A DNA stretch of 64,000 bases, taken from assembly GCA_949316495.1 (NCBI GenBank), contig OX439008.1:41529511-41593510 (forward strand), read 5' to 3'. This stretch comes from Amphiduros pacificus. Its lineage: Eukaryota > Annelida > Polychaeta > Phyllodocida > Hesionidae. The notes below the pieces were generated by a model that made no database searches, had not been told where the DNA came from, and worked only from the letters and a program-made list of their open reading frames with translations. The translations under genes were made by a program, and so were the position numbers. Position 1 is the stretch's first letter; every line of letters begins with the position of its first letter. Below are positions 12,751 to 25,198 of the stretch, piece after piece.

Positions 12751-15700
12751 TCGGCCAATTAGTTCCTTCTATTAGTTCTTTTTATATGGATATTTTCAAT
12801 ATGAAGTTTTTATAATTACATCTGTGTGATGACGATCGTGATATTGGCTCTAGACACGGCTGTACATCTGAAAAGAGAACATATACGGGTGTAAATGAGT
12901 AAGCAAACATGAAATATGCGCAGGACGAATGCGCGGAAATATATGTGTTAGTCGTATAGCTTGCATAGGGCCTGTGCGCAAAGATATGTTAATACAGTTT
13001 CACATCAAACTGTGATTGGACATGGTATAAGAAGTAAAAAGAGATCAGGAATGCAAGTTCGAATCTTTCAAGGTCATTTTCGGGTAAAGGAGTATTTCAA
13101 GGTTATAACTTGTTAAGAGAATAACAAGGCACAAGAAATATCTGCTATATTCTTAGGCCTTGTGCATGAAGAACAAGTTGCTTACTTCAGCAACGTTTTG
13201 AGAACAGTACACCTAGTTTATGTAAAGCACTTGTGTAATGGATGTGTTTGAGAAAACCATGTTACATATTAAATATCTGTCATCTGATCACCGTCAACAC
13301 GTTACTTCTCAAAACGATACAGCCATGTTTGTGGTTCTTTCTAGAAATGTTATTATCAATTGGATATTGCTGTATAATTTAGTCAGTATGATACATACTC
13401 ACGCTGTATAATTTAGTCAGTATCATATTCTTGTTGAATAATTCAGTCAGTATCGTATTCTTACAATGTGGGGAAAATATAAAATTGTTGGGAATTCATG
13501 ATAAAAATGCAAATATTTCAATTTTTATGTTATTAGTGGAAATGGCGCCATATGCAAAAGAGACTGACTAACGACCCTTGCAACAATCCCTTTTTGTTTG
13601 GCAAATTTACATTTTAATATACCCTTAACAATTAATGACATGTTTGGTTTCTTGAATTACACTATATACGCATTAAACTGAAATATATACTTAGATTTAG
13701 AAATAGCACCAAAACAAGGGTTAGATAATATTAAACGTTAGATAAAATTGAAATAAGTGTTAGATTCTGCTGCAAATATCATCTATAAAAATGGGACAGA
13801 CTTGCCAGGTGTTGCACTTAGAGGCAATACGCATTCAAACAAGGTTTGTGCAAAGCTTGCTTACTTAAAAGCATAATCAGGTGCATATTGATATACAACC
13901 AGAATGAATATATGACCAAAACCGGTGCTGAACATTGTCTGAACATGAAACAAAGCTATGGATTAGCTTCATCTTGCATTATTAATTATTGCTGATTAAC
14001 GCTCAACACTATTACATTCACACTGGATTGCCTAAAGCCTTTTAGAATATAAACACACAATTCAATTCAATCCAATTCAAGTCAAACATATATTTATGAG
14101 TGACACAGTTTATACATTTTACTATCATACTTCTTAAAAAATAATCGAATCAGGCGTATGCATCACTTAGCTACTCTTCACTTATATGAGACTATGTTAT
14201 TCACACCTTCTGTTTTCTATTTTATGAGACTATTCTATTCACATGCTTTGTCAGTTATTATATATTAAGTTTGCCCTTTTGTGATAGGCTTTTTGTATGG
14301 GTTGTGCAGCACATTCACGAGAGAGTCACTGTTCATTATGAAGCAACGTTTTGCTCATCTAGGAATGTAGCAGATATTTCTTGTGCCTTGGTTATCATTG
14401 TTTCAAGTTATAACAGGGACATGCGATCAAAATATTCATTTTCTATTTCTCCTGTTTTTGCTCTAGGATATTCGGAGTTTGTTTCCAGTCTTAATGGTAA
14501 GATCACACATCTGAATTGGTGCCATAAATGATCACATAAGGTACTGTTTTAAAATGCACATAAGGTACTATTTTAAAATCATATTAGTAAAGGATCTAAA
14601 CTTTTGGAAACATTTAACATGGTGTTGCAACTTTTCTTCATGTTTTCCCATGAGTCATTTTTCTGTTATCTTGAGAATTCTTAGCAAACAGAATTCCTGT
14701 CAGAGGTTTAAACATTTTAGTTTCAGCAGTTTCTAGAAATACAGAGTTCAAGAAATAACTCCAGTTTTCCACGCATTGCTTTTCGTCATATAATATTGTC
14801 CTTTATGTTAATCTTGAGGTATACACTCGCACAAGATGGCACAAGAGGTTGACCATTTTAACCTTTCTCCTGATATGGGCAGGTAGTCACCCCATGTCAA
14901 TAGTAACTGCTTTTCTTGGTGCTAAACTGTGTAAACCAAGAATTCTCTTTTGCACAGCATTTGTGTCCCATATTCATAGGAAATCTGGTGATAATAATAA
15001 ATGGATTGGATATTATTTTGACACATTGATGTGGAAAAAACAATCATGTTATGATAAACGCCTGTATTTAAATCAAAGGCAGCAGCAAGATATTGTAACA
15101 GTAGAGGATAGACTACTACATGTGTGGTTATTAATATCTACAATAGACCTATCCAATTGTACAGTTTATGCGTTATAAAACCATACATAACAAGTGTGAT
15201 TTCTTCCAGACTGCTGCTCCATACACCAAGATGGTTTATATATGAATAAGTGGAAGAGATCAGGCTGTTATCCAAGTGTGCATAATGTGACTGACTTATG
15301 GGTTAGCCATGTGACATACCACACGTTTCATATATTTACCCTCTAAACCTGTATCAGCTGTGTACTCCCACCTCTAGCCCTGATTGATGTTGTTCATACA
15401 CAAAGAAACTGGGAATTCTACAGCATATCTTATCACTGCCTGTAGAAACTAGTTAATTGCTTTTCATGCACCAAATCAGTTGTTTATATATGCACAGGAA
15501 AGTGGAAATAATACGTTCAAATGTGATAATATTATAGATCAAGGGATATGTGTTAAGTTAGCTTTCAGTGAGGCAGCGGTGTAAAAGAGAACCTTACACC
15601 TCAGAGCCAATTTGACCTTGTCGATACGGGTCAGGTCCAGGTCAAAAAGTGTTATTACCATTCTTTCCTCTTTATTTCTATGATAGAAAAAGAAAGAAAG

Positions 15701-16522
15701 AATTAAAGAATCTATCTTTTGTAGTCAATGGGGTGTTTCTCTCTTGTCCTGTAATTTATGTAATTTAGGCTTAGAATCTGACCCTATCATCTTATCAATC
15801 CGAACTCTGGTGAATATTACACTTAAGGGTCCTCTCAGCTTCCGAAACAGCCACACACATGACAGAACATCTTATTTATTGTCCTGCATAATAAACCCAT
15901 TTCCAATTAATTCTGAGACTACAGGTGCACAAAGTCATGTTATTGCTCCCCTTTGGCTTACAAATAGATTACATTGGATATATTTATTTTAGCGCACCAA
16001 GCTCTCTCCATAAATATACCATTCTGATTGGTATTGGGATTACATACTCTCTATTGGGGAGGTTGATATCATATTCCTATAATTTAAACTATTTCCACAA
16101 TAATGATTACAATATCTACACAACAAGCACAGGAGTGGGTGGCATATTCATGTAACAATTGGCAGTAGGAATCTAGCAATATAAGCTATATTGAGGGTAC
16201 TGGTTTAATGTACAGGCTCCACTTTAATACAAGTTTAACTCCTCCTAGTGGTAGAGTTGTGGTTCAAATCAAATGTTATGGTAATTAGAACATCCCAGCT
16301 GGAAAGACTGTATTATATATAGGTTACAACAAAATTGATAAAATGGCCTAGGAACTTTTTATATCTCGAATTTAATGGTGAATTTATACACAGAAACCTT
16401 TAAAGAGAATTCATTGGGGTCAACCATTTCTGATGATTAGAAATATCTGATATTATGGAAATATATTTAACATTGGTCATTATATATCAGCATAACAACT
16501 GAATGCAGATTAGCATTAGTCA
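12751..16522. other. Intergenic region, no gene supported
   Basis: About 3.8 kb of AT-rich sequence upstream of the Patched-like gene and before the satellite array. The promoter of that gene presumably lies in the first kilobase, but I see no convincing TATA or initiator. Short open frames between 14.2 and 16.2 kb show no domain, and the sequence is simple and AT-biased. Confidence 0.5.
13355..13465. repeat. Short degenerate tandem repeat (~3 copies)
   Basis: Three imperfect copies of a roughly 35-bp unit containing GTATAATTTAGTCAGTATCA. Too short and decayed to assign to a family. Confidence 0.55.
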
Positions 16523-19500
16523 GTGTAGGTCTGTATTCAATGTAGCTCAGTATTACTCAATGTAGCTCAGTATTACTCAATGTAGATCAGTATTACTCAA
16601 TGTAGATCAGTATTATTCGATGTAGATCATTATTACTCAATGTAGATAAGTATTATTCAATGTAGATTAGTATTACTCAATGTAGAAAAGTATTATTCAA
16701 TGTAGATCATTATTATTCAATATAGATCAGTATCATTCAATGTAGATCAGTATCATTCAATGTAGTTCAGTATTATTCAATACAGATCCAAATTATTCAA
16801 TATAGATCCATATTATTCAATGTAGATCAGTATTATTCAATATAGATCAGTATTACTCAATGAAGATCCGTATTATTCAATATAGATCAGTATTATTCAA
16901 TGTAGATCCGTATTATTCACTGTAGATCAGTATCATTCAATGTAGATCCGTATTATTCAATGTAGATCAGTATTATTCAATGTAGATCCGTATTATTCAA
17001 TGTAGATCCGTATTATTCACTGTAGATCAGTATCATTCAATGTAGATCCGTATTATGCAATGTAGATCAGTATTATGCAATGTAGATCAGTATTATTCAA
17101 TATAGATCAGTATCATTCAATGTAGATCCGTATTATTCAATGTAGATCAGTATTAGTTAATATAGATCAGTATTATTCAATGTAGATCCGAATCATTCAA
17201 TGTAGATCCGAATCATTCAATATAGATCCGTATTATTCAATGTAGATCAGTATTATTCAATGTAGATCAGTATTATTCAATGTAGATCAGTATCATTCAA
17301 TGTAGATCCGAATTATTCAATATAGATTCGCATTATTCAATGTATATCAGAATCATTCAATGTAGATCCGTATTATTAAATGTATTACTCAGTGTAGATC
17401 CGTATTATTCAATGTAGATCCGTATTATTCAATGTATATCCGTATCATTCAATATAGATCAGTATTATTCAATGTAGATCCGTATTATTCAATGTAGATC
17501 CGAATTATTCAATATAGATCCGTATTACTCAATGTAGATCAGTATTATTCAATGTAGATCAGTGTTATTCCATTTAGATCCGTATTATTCAATGTAGATC
17601 AGTATTATTCAATGTAGATCAGTAATATTCAATGTAGATCCGTATTATTCAATGTAGATCCGTATTATTCAATGTAGATCAGTAATATTCAATGTAGATC
17701 CGTATTATTCAATGTAGATCAGTAGATCGTATTATTCAATGTATATCCGTATCATTCAATATAGATCAGTATTATTCAATGTAGATCCGTATTATTCAAT
17801 GTAGATCCGAATTATTCAATATAGATCCGTATTACTCAATGTAGATCAGTATTATTCAATGTAGATCAGTATTATTCAATGTAGATCCGTATTATTCAAT
17901 GTAGATCAGTATTATTCAATGTAGATCAGTAATATTCAATGTAGATCCGTATTATTCAATGTAGATCCGTATTATTCAATGTAGATCAGTAATATTCAAT
18001 GTAGATCCGTATTATTCAATGTAGATCCATATTATTCAATGTAGATCCATATTATTCAATGTAGATCAGTATCATTCAATGTAGATCAGTATCATTCAAT
18101 GTAGTTCAGTATTATTCAATATAGATCCAAATTATTCAATATAGATCCATATTATTCAATGTAGATCAGTATTATTCAATATAGATCAGTATTACTCAAT
18201 GAAGATCCGTATTATTCAATATAGATCAGTATTATTCAATGTAGATCCGTATTATTCACTGTAGATCAGTATCATTCAATGTAGATCCGTATTATTCAAT
18301 GTAGATCAGTATTATTCAATGTAGATCCGTATTATTCAATGTAGATCCGTATTATTCACTGTAGATCAGTATCATTCAATGTAGATCCGTATTATGCAAT
18401 GTAGATCAGTATTATGCAATGTAGATCAGTATTATTCAATATAGATCAGTATCATTCAATGTAGATCCGTATTATTCAATGTAGATCAGTATTAGTTAAT
18501 ATAGATCAGTATTATTCAATGTAGATCCGAATCATTCAATGTAGATCCGAATCATTCAATATAGATCCGTATTATTCAATGTAGATCAGTATTATTCAAT
18601 GTAGATCAGTATTATTCAATGTAGATCAGTATCATTCAATGTAGATCCGAATTATTCAATATAGATTCGCATTATTCAATGTATATCAGTATCATTCAAT
18701 GTAGATCCGTATTATTAAATGTATTACTCAGTGTAGATCCGTATTATTCAATGTAGATCCGTATTATTCAATGTATATCCGTATCATTCAATATAGATCA
18801 GTATTATTCAATGTAGATCCGTATTATTCAATGTAGATCCGAATTATTCAATATAGATCCGTATTACTCAATGTAGATCAGTATTATTCAATGTAGATCA
18901 GTATTATTCCATTTAGATCCGTATTATTCAATGTAGATCAGTATTATTCAATGTAGATCAGTAATATTCAATGTAGATCCGTATTATTCAATGTAGATCC
19001 GTATTATTCAATGAAGATCAGTAATATTCAATGTAGATCCGTATTATTCAATGTAGATCAGTAGATCGTATTATTCAATGTATATCCGTATCATTCAATA
19101 TAGATCAGTATTATTCAATGTAGGTCCGTATTATTCAATGTAGATCCGAATTATTCAATATAGATCCGTATTACTCAATGTAGATCAGTATTATTCAATG
19201 TAGATCAGTATTATTCAATGTAGATCCGTATTATTCAATGTAGATCAGTATTATTCAATGTAGATCAGTAATATTCAATGTAGATCCGTATTATTCAATG
19301 TAGATCCGTATTATTCAATGTAGATCAGTAATATTCAATGTAGATCCGTATTATTCAATGTAGATCAGTATTATGCAATGTAGATCAGTATTATTCAATA
19401 TAGATCAGTATCATTCAATGTAGATCCGAATTATTCAATATAGATTCGCATTATTCAATGTATATCAGTATCATTCAATGTAGATCCGTATTATTAAATG

Positions 19501-19641
19501 TATTACTCAGTGTAGATCCGTATTATTCAATGTAGATCCGTATTATTCAATGTATATCCGTATCATTCAATATAGATCCGTATTACTCAATGTAGATCAG
19601 TATTATGCAATGTAGATCAGTATTATTCAATATAGATCATT
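16523..19641. repeat. 20-bp satellite array, block 1, with 1,339-bp higher-order period
   Basis: About 155 tandem copies of a 20-bp monomer, TGTAGATCAGTATTATTCAA, with recurrent variants (CAG/CCG, TATTATT/TATCATT, TGTAG/TATAG). Rare variant landmarks recur at a fixed distance: the TGTAGTTCAG variant at 16761 and 18100, TGTATTACTCAG at 17381 and 18720, and AGTAGATCGT at 17721 and 19060, all 1,339 bp apart. A shorter third copy of the TGTATTACTCAG landmark follows 780 bp later. The array therefore grew by duplication of a large block as well as by single monomers. No coding capacity. Confidence 0.97.
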
Positions 19642-19691
19642 ATCTCATACTTGGTGCTTCAAGAGAGTGTTCTGCACCTATGAGATATTCT

Positions 19692-19797
19692 TTTGCAGAT
19701 CACCCCTCTGCCGAACTACTTTCGCAGATCACCCCTCTGCCGAACTACTTTCGCAGATCACCCCTCTGCCGAACTACTTTTGCAAATCATCCTTGGT
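19692..19797. repeat. 29-bp tandem repeat, ~3.5 copies
   Basis: Nearly identical copies of a 29-bp unit containing GCAGATCACCCCTCTGCCGA, at the left edge of the insertion that splits the 20-bp satellite. It is GC-richer than its surroundings. Confidence 0.85.
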
Positions 19798-19810
19798 CCA
19801 AATGACGACT

Positions 19811-20253
19811 GAGATCCTTCCACCAGAACCAACAAAAGAGATCTGTTAGGCTGAACACTGCATGAACCCATGCTCTTGACTTTATCTCATATTTATCTAC
19901 CGCAGATGGTTTATATACCAGACCAGTGTTAACATTGTAAAAAGTACAGATCTTAAGAAATGAACATGTGAGTGCAGTGTTCAGGCTGACAGATATCTCT
20001 CAAGTTGGTTCTGGTGGAAGGATCTCAATGCCCACCTCTCAATGACGTCATTACATAGTAAAAAATATGTGGCAATGACGTCATTGAGTGTGACGTCATT
20101 AAAAAGGGGGCGTGGCATTGTTTATGTTGTTTGACACACACAACATAGGTCGGTACATAGGTCCATGCAGGCTGCAATATTTTCCACACAGTTTTGCTTT
20201 AAATAGATTGGACATCAAACCAAAACTTTATCTTATACCTATCTGCAGGAGTT
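19811..20253. repeat. Left inverted motif and first part of 311-324-bp repeat unit 1
   Basis: At 19811 the motif GAGATCCTTCCACCAGAACC begins. Its inverse, GTTGGTTCTGGTGGAAGGAT, appears at 20004 and opens a repeat unit that is interrupted at 20253 by the retrotransposon and resumes at 25993. Without the insertion the unit is about 311 bp. It matches the uninterrupted unit at 26051-26374, including the TGACGTCA cluster, a GGGGGCGTGGC box and the stretch around TTTGACACACACAACATAGG. It encodes nothing visible. Probably a non-autonomous or satellite-like element of unknown family. Confidence 0.75.
20043..20113. promoter_or_regulatory. Cluster of three CRE palindromes plus GC box
   Basis: TGACGTCA occurs at 20043-20050, 20076-20083 and 20091-20098, followed by GGGGGCGTGG. 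TGACGTCA is the consensus CREB/ATF site. The same arrangement recurs in the neighbouring unit. Whether it drives transcription is an inference. Confidence 0.5.
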
Positions 20254-20433
20254 AAGGAGAGTTTATATGTATATATAAAATGTGTTAGAAGGGGTGACTG
20301 GGTGAGCCAGAGGTCAGACAAGCTAATTGCTATTGACCAACGTCACATGTCATCAGGGGGTACCACCCCAGGGCTTTATAAGCGACGGTTGGGGTCCTTG
20401 CCGCCATTCCAGCTCAGATGTCGCACGGTTAAA
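20254..20433 (+). repeat. Ngaro-like element: split direct repeat A1
   Basis: 180 bp from AAGGAGAGTTTATATG to CGCACGGTTAAA, matching A2 at 25481-25660 base for base as read. It probably contains the element's promoter and start of transcription, by analogy with the family. Confidence 0.92.
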
Positions 20434-20530
20434 GTCACGTCAGCAGACAGTATAGTACAGCGAAGGTCGGTCAGCAGACAGTATAGTACAGTATAGTACA
20501 GTATAGACCATCTTCAATACAATACTAGCG

Positions 20531-21892
20531 ATGCCGAAGGCTTCTGCAACACGTTGTTGCAGGGGATGTGGTAGGCCAACGAAGGGCCATGAGGGGCCAA
20601 CCGGCCTGGGGGTCTGCACGAATCCCCCCGCGGAGGTGCCACCAGCCGACCACATGGAAGGGGAGGACACATCCGACGAAGAGCCTGAAGAGCCCGAAGA
20701 GCCCCAGACGTCAGCCACCCCAGGGAAGCCAGACCAAGGACATCACCCATCGCCCAGCGGTCCTCAGCTAAGTAACCTCAGTTTGAACAATCCTTTCCTA
20801 ACGGAAAATATGAACAGTACACATATTAGCAAGAGAGACCAGGGCATTAGTCTGCAGACGTTAGCCAGGAATATTGATAGCATGCAGGACCAAATAAAAT
20901 CGCTAATGTTATCACAGCAGGAACTAAGCAGGGCGCTTATAGCATCCAGGGAGAAGGAAACACCAGTCGGCGCTACAAGCAACCCCTGGATAGGTCACCA
21001 GGGGGTGTCATACCCCCAAAGCGCGGGAGCACCATGGCAACCAGAGATCAACAATTGGGCACCCACACACGCACCCAGCACAGCTCACCCTCTTTTCTCG
21101 TCGGCAGCACACCAGTACAGACCTATCCCTGGACTGCGCAGTATGGCACATGTCACGGACTTTGACATGTGCAAGGACAAGACTGTGCCAGAGAAGACGG
21201 TGAAAAGTGCTGTGCTGGGTGAGTACGTGAATCTGCATGAATTTCTGCACTCTGTAATAGTAGACTACACATCTAACCAAGATTTACAAACTTACCTGGA
21301 CCCCTCTGGCAATATAAAGTATAAGAGAAAAAACCAACGCACCAGGGCAATATATGATTTGAAAACTTGGCTAGAGGCATGGGCTGTATACGAAAAACTA
21401 ATGGTTCATACTCATGGTCTTTATCTCTATGATCAGATGTCAGAGTACAGAGTTCTAATTTGTGAATGGGATAAGAAATATACATGGGCTAACGTAGCGA
21501 CACTTGACATGAGACACAGGCAGGATTTGGCTAGGAAATCTGTAGAGTTTTCAAACGTCAACCCACAGTTAGTATATACCATACTAGATGCAACGGCCAT
21601 CAAGCCGTCTGCCGCCCGCTGTAGCAGGTGTAAAAGTTATCAGCACACTAGAATCTCTGAATGCCCCTTTCCAGCCATGGCGTCGTCAGTACAGTGGCCG
21701 ACGGCGCGGGAACAAGGGCAGAAGGCAAAACAACCTGAGATCTGCAATAACTTCAATGTACTCAAATGTACATACAAACACTGTAAAAGGTTGCACATTT
21801 GCAGGCAATGCTCAGGGGCCCTCCCCTTCGAGCTCTGCATCAAGCAAGGCAAATGTGCATCAAGCAGCATCAAGCACATTTCTCCGTCCTGA
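20531..21892 (+). CDS. Ngaro-like element: gag-like ORF1 protein
   Basis: First ORF of the element, about 450 residues. The N-terminus is Pro/Glu-rich with a CRGCGRP motif. The middle is hydrophilic and probably helical. The C-terminal third carries Cys/His clusters (CSRCKSYQH and CTYKHCKRLHICRQC) that resemble zinc-binding motifs of DIRS/Ngaro ORF1 proteins. By position and composition it is the presumed nucleic-acid-binding, particle-forming protein of the element. No sequence family is certain beyond that. Confidence 0.75.
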   Translation: MPKASATRCCRGCGRPTKGHEGPTGLGVCTNPPAEVPPADHMEGEDTSDEEPEEPEEPQTSATPGKPDQGHHPSPSGPQLSNLSLNNPFLTENMNSTHISKRDQGISLQTLARNIDSMQDQIKSLMLSQQELSRALIASREKETPVGATSNPWIGHQGVSYPQSAGAPWQPEINNWAPTHAPSTAHPLFSSAAHQYRPIPGLRSMAHVTDFDMCKDKTVPEKTVKSAVLGEYVNLHEFLHSVIVDYTSNQDLQTYLDPSGNIKYKRKNQRTRAIYDLKTWLEAWAVYEKLMVHTHGLYLYDQMSEYRVLICEWDKKYTWANVATLDMRHRQDLARKSVEFSNVNPQLVYTILDATAIKPSAARCSRCKSYQHTRISECPFPAMASSVQWPTAREQGQKAKQPEICNNFNVLKCTYKHCKRLHICRQCSGALPFELCIKQGKCASSSIKHISPS

Positions 21893-22079
21893 ATACTGGG
21901 AAAAAAATTTGAGGGACCACCCTGATAAGGAATTTGCTTCTCTTCTATGCCACAGGGCAAAACATGGGGTAAAATTAGGCTATACTGGTGACGACACTAT
22001 TTCTCTATGTTCCAACAATTGGCCGTCGGCCACTGTGCATAAGGATAAGGTAGCCGAATTTATTTAAAAAAATTTAGCC

Positions 22080-23453
22080 CTAGGCAGGATAGAGGGTCCC
22101 ATAGCAGACCCCCCAAATAACTTTAGGTCTTCACCACTGGGGGCCTTTGTTAAGAAGACTGGGGGCAAGGCCAGGGTAATCCACGACCTTTCGTGGCCCC
22201 CCGGCAAAGCTATTAATGAAGGTATAGATACAGCTCAGTATTCTATCAAGTATGCTACAGTATTGGATGCTGTTAGGTTAGCACAGAAATACAAAGGGGC
22301 ATGGATGGCAAAAACTGATCTCGCCTCAGCCTTTCAAAGCATAAAGGTAGCTGAGGAAGACAGACATTTGATAGGTTTTTCATGGCACAACGGCAACAAC
22401 GTTAGGCAACTATACCGAATGGCATGCCTACCCTTTGGGTTAAGAAGTGCTCCTAGATTGTTCGATGATTTCGCGATAGGCCTTGAATATATAAGTAAGA
22501 AGAACGGTGCAGCAGCTGACACACTCCATTACTTAGATGATTCAATCACACTGTCGCCCACTGTAGAAGGGTGCAAAAAATCCCTAGATGCCATAATTAG
22601 TACAGCTAGGGCAGCAGGTTTCGAAATTCAAGACAAGAAGACAGTAGGACCTACGCAGAAGATTGAGTTCTTAGGTATTGTGATAGACTCAGTCAAGGAG
22701 CTTTTAAGTATATCACAAGAAAGAATTGACAACATCACACAGGAATTAGACTCAGTAGCAGGACGCAAATATTTAACAAAACGAGAGTTATTGTCTTTAA
22801 TAGGCAAACTTGTATTTTGTTCAAAGGTTGTAGCGGACGGCAAATTGTTCACTAAACGGCTCAATCACTTAGCCAAACGGGCAAAGCAACTTCATCATAA
22901 GATTAGGCTAACCCACGAGGCACAGGCAGATATAAAGTGGTGGCAACGTTGCCTGAGTTTGCACAACGGTGTTTGTTGGTTTCCAACTGAATGGTCTATA
23001 TCTCAAGCTGAAATTTTATTTACTGATGCCTCAGACGTTGGGTTGGGGGCATGTCATAATAATTCGTGGACAATGGTAGACTTCCAGGCAACAAACAAGT
23101 GGATGGCAACTATGACTATAGCCTGGCGGGAGCTAGCGGCTGTGGTTATAGCCATCGCCACCTTTGGCCCACAGTTAGCAGGTAAAAAGGTCGCCATGAA
23201 TATTGACAACGTAGCTGTCTGCTACTGTATCAACGACGCCAAATCAAGGGATCCATCGCTGATGAACCTAGTACGTGCTCTATATCTATATACCAGCATC
23301 TATAGGATAGACTACAAAGCTTTTCACATAGGAACCCTATACAATGCAGCAGCAGATTCTCTCAGCCGACTGGACATGACCAGGTTTTATGAGGTCATGC
23401 CTCTGGCCGATACAACTATGACTCCACCCTTACCTATAATATATGACTTTTAG
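22080..23453 (+). CDS. Ngaro-like element: reverse transcriptase and RNase H region
   Basis: Copies element RNA into DNA. Visible RT motifs are KARVIHDLSWP (fingers), AKTDLASAFQSIKV with the first catalytic Asp, LPFGLRSAPRLF, and YLDD at 22530-22541. The RNase H part follows, with FTDASDVGLGA, the MNIDNVAV segment and AAADSLSRLD near the end. YLDD and this RNase H layout are usual in DIRS/Ngaro elements. It lies between the gag-like and recombinase genes. About 675 bp without a recognised domain separate it from the recombinase. Confidence 0.9.
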   Translation, partial: LGRIEGPIADPPNNFRSSPLGAFVKKTGGKARVIHDLSWPPGKAINEGIDTAQYSIKYATVLDAVRLAQKYKGAWMAKTDLASAFQSIKVAEEDRHLIGFSWHNGNNVRQLYRMACLPFGLRSAPRLFDDFAIGLEYISKKNGAAADTLHYLDDSITLSPTVEGCKKSLDAIISTARAAGFEIQDKKTVGPTQKIEFLGIVIDSVKELLSISQERIDNITQELDSVAGRKYLTKRELLSLIGKLVFCSKVVADGKLFTKRLNHLAKRAKQLHHKIRLTHEAQADIKWWQRCLSLHNGVCWFPTEWSISQAEILFTDASDVGLGACHNNSWTMVDFQATNKWMATMTIAWRELAAVVIAIATFGPQLAGKKVAMNIDNVAVCYCINDAKSRDPSLMNLVRALYLYTSIYRIDYKAFHIGTLYNAAADSLSRLDMTRFYEVMPLADTTMTPPLPIIYDF

Positions 23454-24128
23454 TACTGGGACGTTGCAAGTCATCGCACAGGGTAACATACAGCACCCCT
23501 GCTTGTAATAACACGCGATGTACTAATATATATAGGATTAATAACTTACCCATCATATGACATTTATCACTGGGACGTTGGTCAAGTTTCACATTATGTG
23601 TTTGAGGGTAGCACTTGTGCACCCTAGGCTTACCTTAATACGCGATGTTTTAATATGCTGGGTATTCATAATAATTCATATTATATATTAACAGGTAACT
23701 GTTAAATATAAGTACAACAGACATATGTAACAGACATGTAACTGTTAACTGTTAATCCAAGTGTAACAGACATATGAACATACTACAACATCAATCGTAA
23801 TATTGTAATAATGATAAATAGCATGAATGTACTAGTCTATGTATTTGTTATCTAATAACTATTAAGGTATTACTATCTAATAAATATGATGTTAATTGCC
23901 GTTAACGGCCATTGTATAAATTAATATGTGTAAGGCACAACCATATTGTAGCCTATCCCTCATGGGAGCCAACAAGTAATATCTTTGTAAACGCTCATAG
24001 CGTCTTAAGCGCATACGGCGCTCATATATGCTCTGGTTCGGGGTTCAGCATCCTTTATTTGGCTAACTTCATGTGGGGTTCAACGTTACTCACTTAGCAT
24101 TAGCTAACCCATCCAGTCATTTTCAGAG

Positions 24129-25103
24129 TTGGACGAGAAGGTTGCCTCCTTGATGTCCAGTGGCATTCAAGCGAACACCAGGAGGACATACTCCTCAGCA
24201 CAGTCTCAATTCACCAGGTTCTGCAAGTCTTATGGGCTAACGTCCGTCCCAGCGACAGAACATACTATCTTACGGTACATAGCTCATATGAGCCAAAAAC
24301 CAGGTAAGAAGGGATCATCACTTACCCCTAACACTGTATCAGTCTACCTGGCAGCGATTAGGTCGTTGCATATCATGTGTGGGTATGACCCCCCACCCAT
24401 TAACACCCCCAGGGTTCTAATGGTCCAGAGGGCCATGCTGCTTCAGGCCCCCCCAGTAGAGAAGAAGAGGCCAATAGATTATCGTATTTTGACAAAAATG
24501 TTCGAGTGGCTCCCCCTGGACTACATGGGCTCCCTCTGGAGAGCAGCCCTGACACTGGGGTTCTTTGGTTGTCTCAGGGGGGCAGAGTACTTCGGTATTG
24601 AACAATCGGGTGGGGCCACATGGCTTATCCCCCCCCCAGTGTTATCCCAGGTGGAATTCGGCCACCAGGGGTCCAGTAGGTTCATGACATATACCATAGG
24701 AAGAACCAAAACCAAGTTGGATGGCATCAAAAAGAATTTAGGTTGTTCAGAACAGGTAGTATGTGCCCCCTGTTGCATGTGGCAGTATCTGTCAGTAAGG
24801 GCAAGGACCTGCCAGCTAACTGGGGAGTGCCCCCTATTTGCCTCTGCCTCTGGGATCCCGTTAGGCAAAAACACATTTAACAAAACCATAAAATCATTAG
24901 CTTGCAGAGTAGGTTTAGATCCAGCCGGCTACTCTAGTCATAGCTTAAGGAGTGGGGCGGCTACGCAGGCAAGTGTAGGGGACTGGAAGGACTGGGAGTT
25001 AACCACCCTGGGCCACTGGCAGTCCAATGCCTACTTGGGCTACATTAGAGATACTAACGTCCATGAGCTACAATTCGCTAAACGACTGGCAACAAAGCAA
25101 TAG
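24129..25103 (+). CDS. Ngaro-like element: tyrosine recombinase
   Basis: Integrates the circular DNA copy in place of a DDE integrase. About 320 residues: an N-terminal helical core-binding part (NTRRTYSSAQSQFTRFCKSYG) and a catalytic part with FFGCLRGAEYFGI (first Arg), HSLRSGAATQ at 24939 (HxxR) and LGHWQSNAYLGY, which holds the His/Trp and the nucleophilic Tyr. The catalytic set is readable. Absence of a target duplication fits this enzyme. Confidence 0.92.
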   Translation: MDEKVASLMSSGIQANTRRTYSSAQSQFTRFCKSYGLTSVPATEHTILRYIAHMSQKPGKKGSSLTPNTVSVYLAAIRSLHIMCGYDPPPINTPRVLMVQRAMLLQAPPVEKKRPIDYRILTKMFEWLPLDYMGSLWRAALTLGFFGCLRGAEYFGIEQSGGATWLIPPPVLSQVEFGHQGSSRFMTYTIGRTKTKLDGIKKNLGCSEQVVCAPCCMWQYLSVRARTCQLTGECPLFASASGIPLGKNTFNKTIKSLACRVGLDPAGYSSHSLRSGAATQASVGDWKDWELTTLGHWQSNAYLGYIRDTNVHELQFAKRLATKQ

Positions 25104-25198
25104 TTAAATTAACAAAACAACAATCAGAATAACATTCCTACAACGTTCATACAACCATCTTATATTACCCATGGCCTTAGTATAGCACACTATACAAT

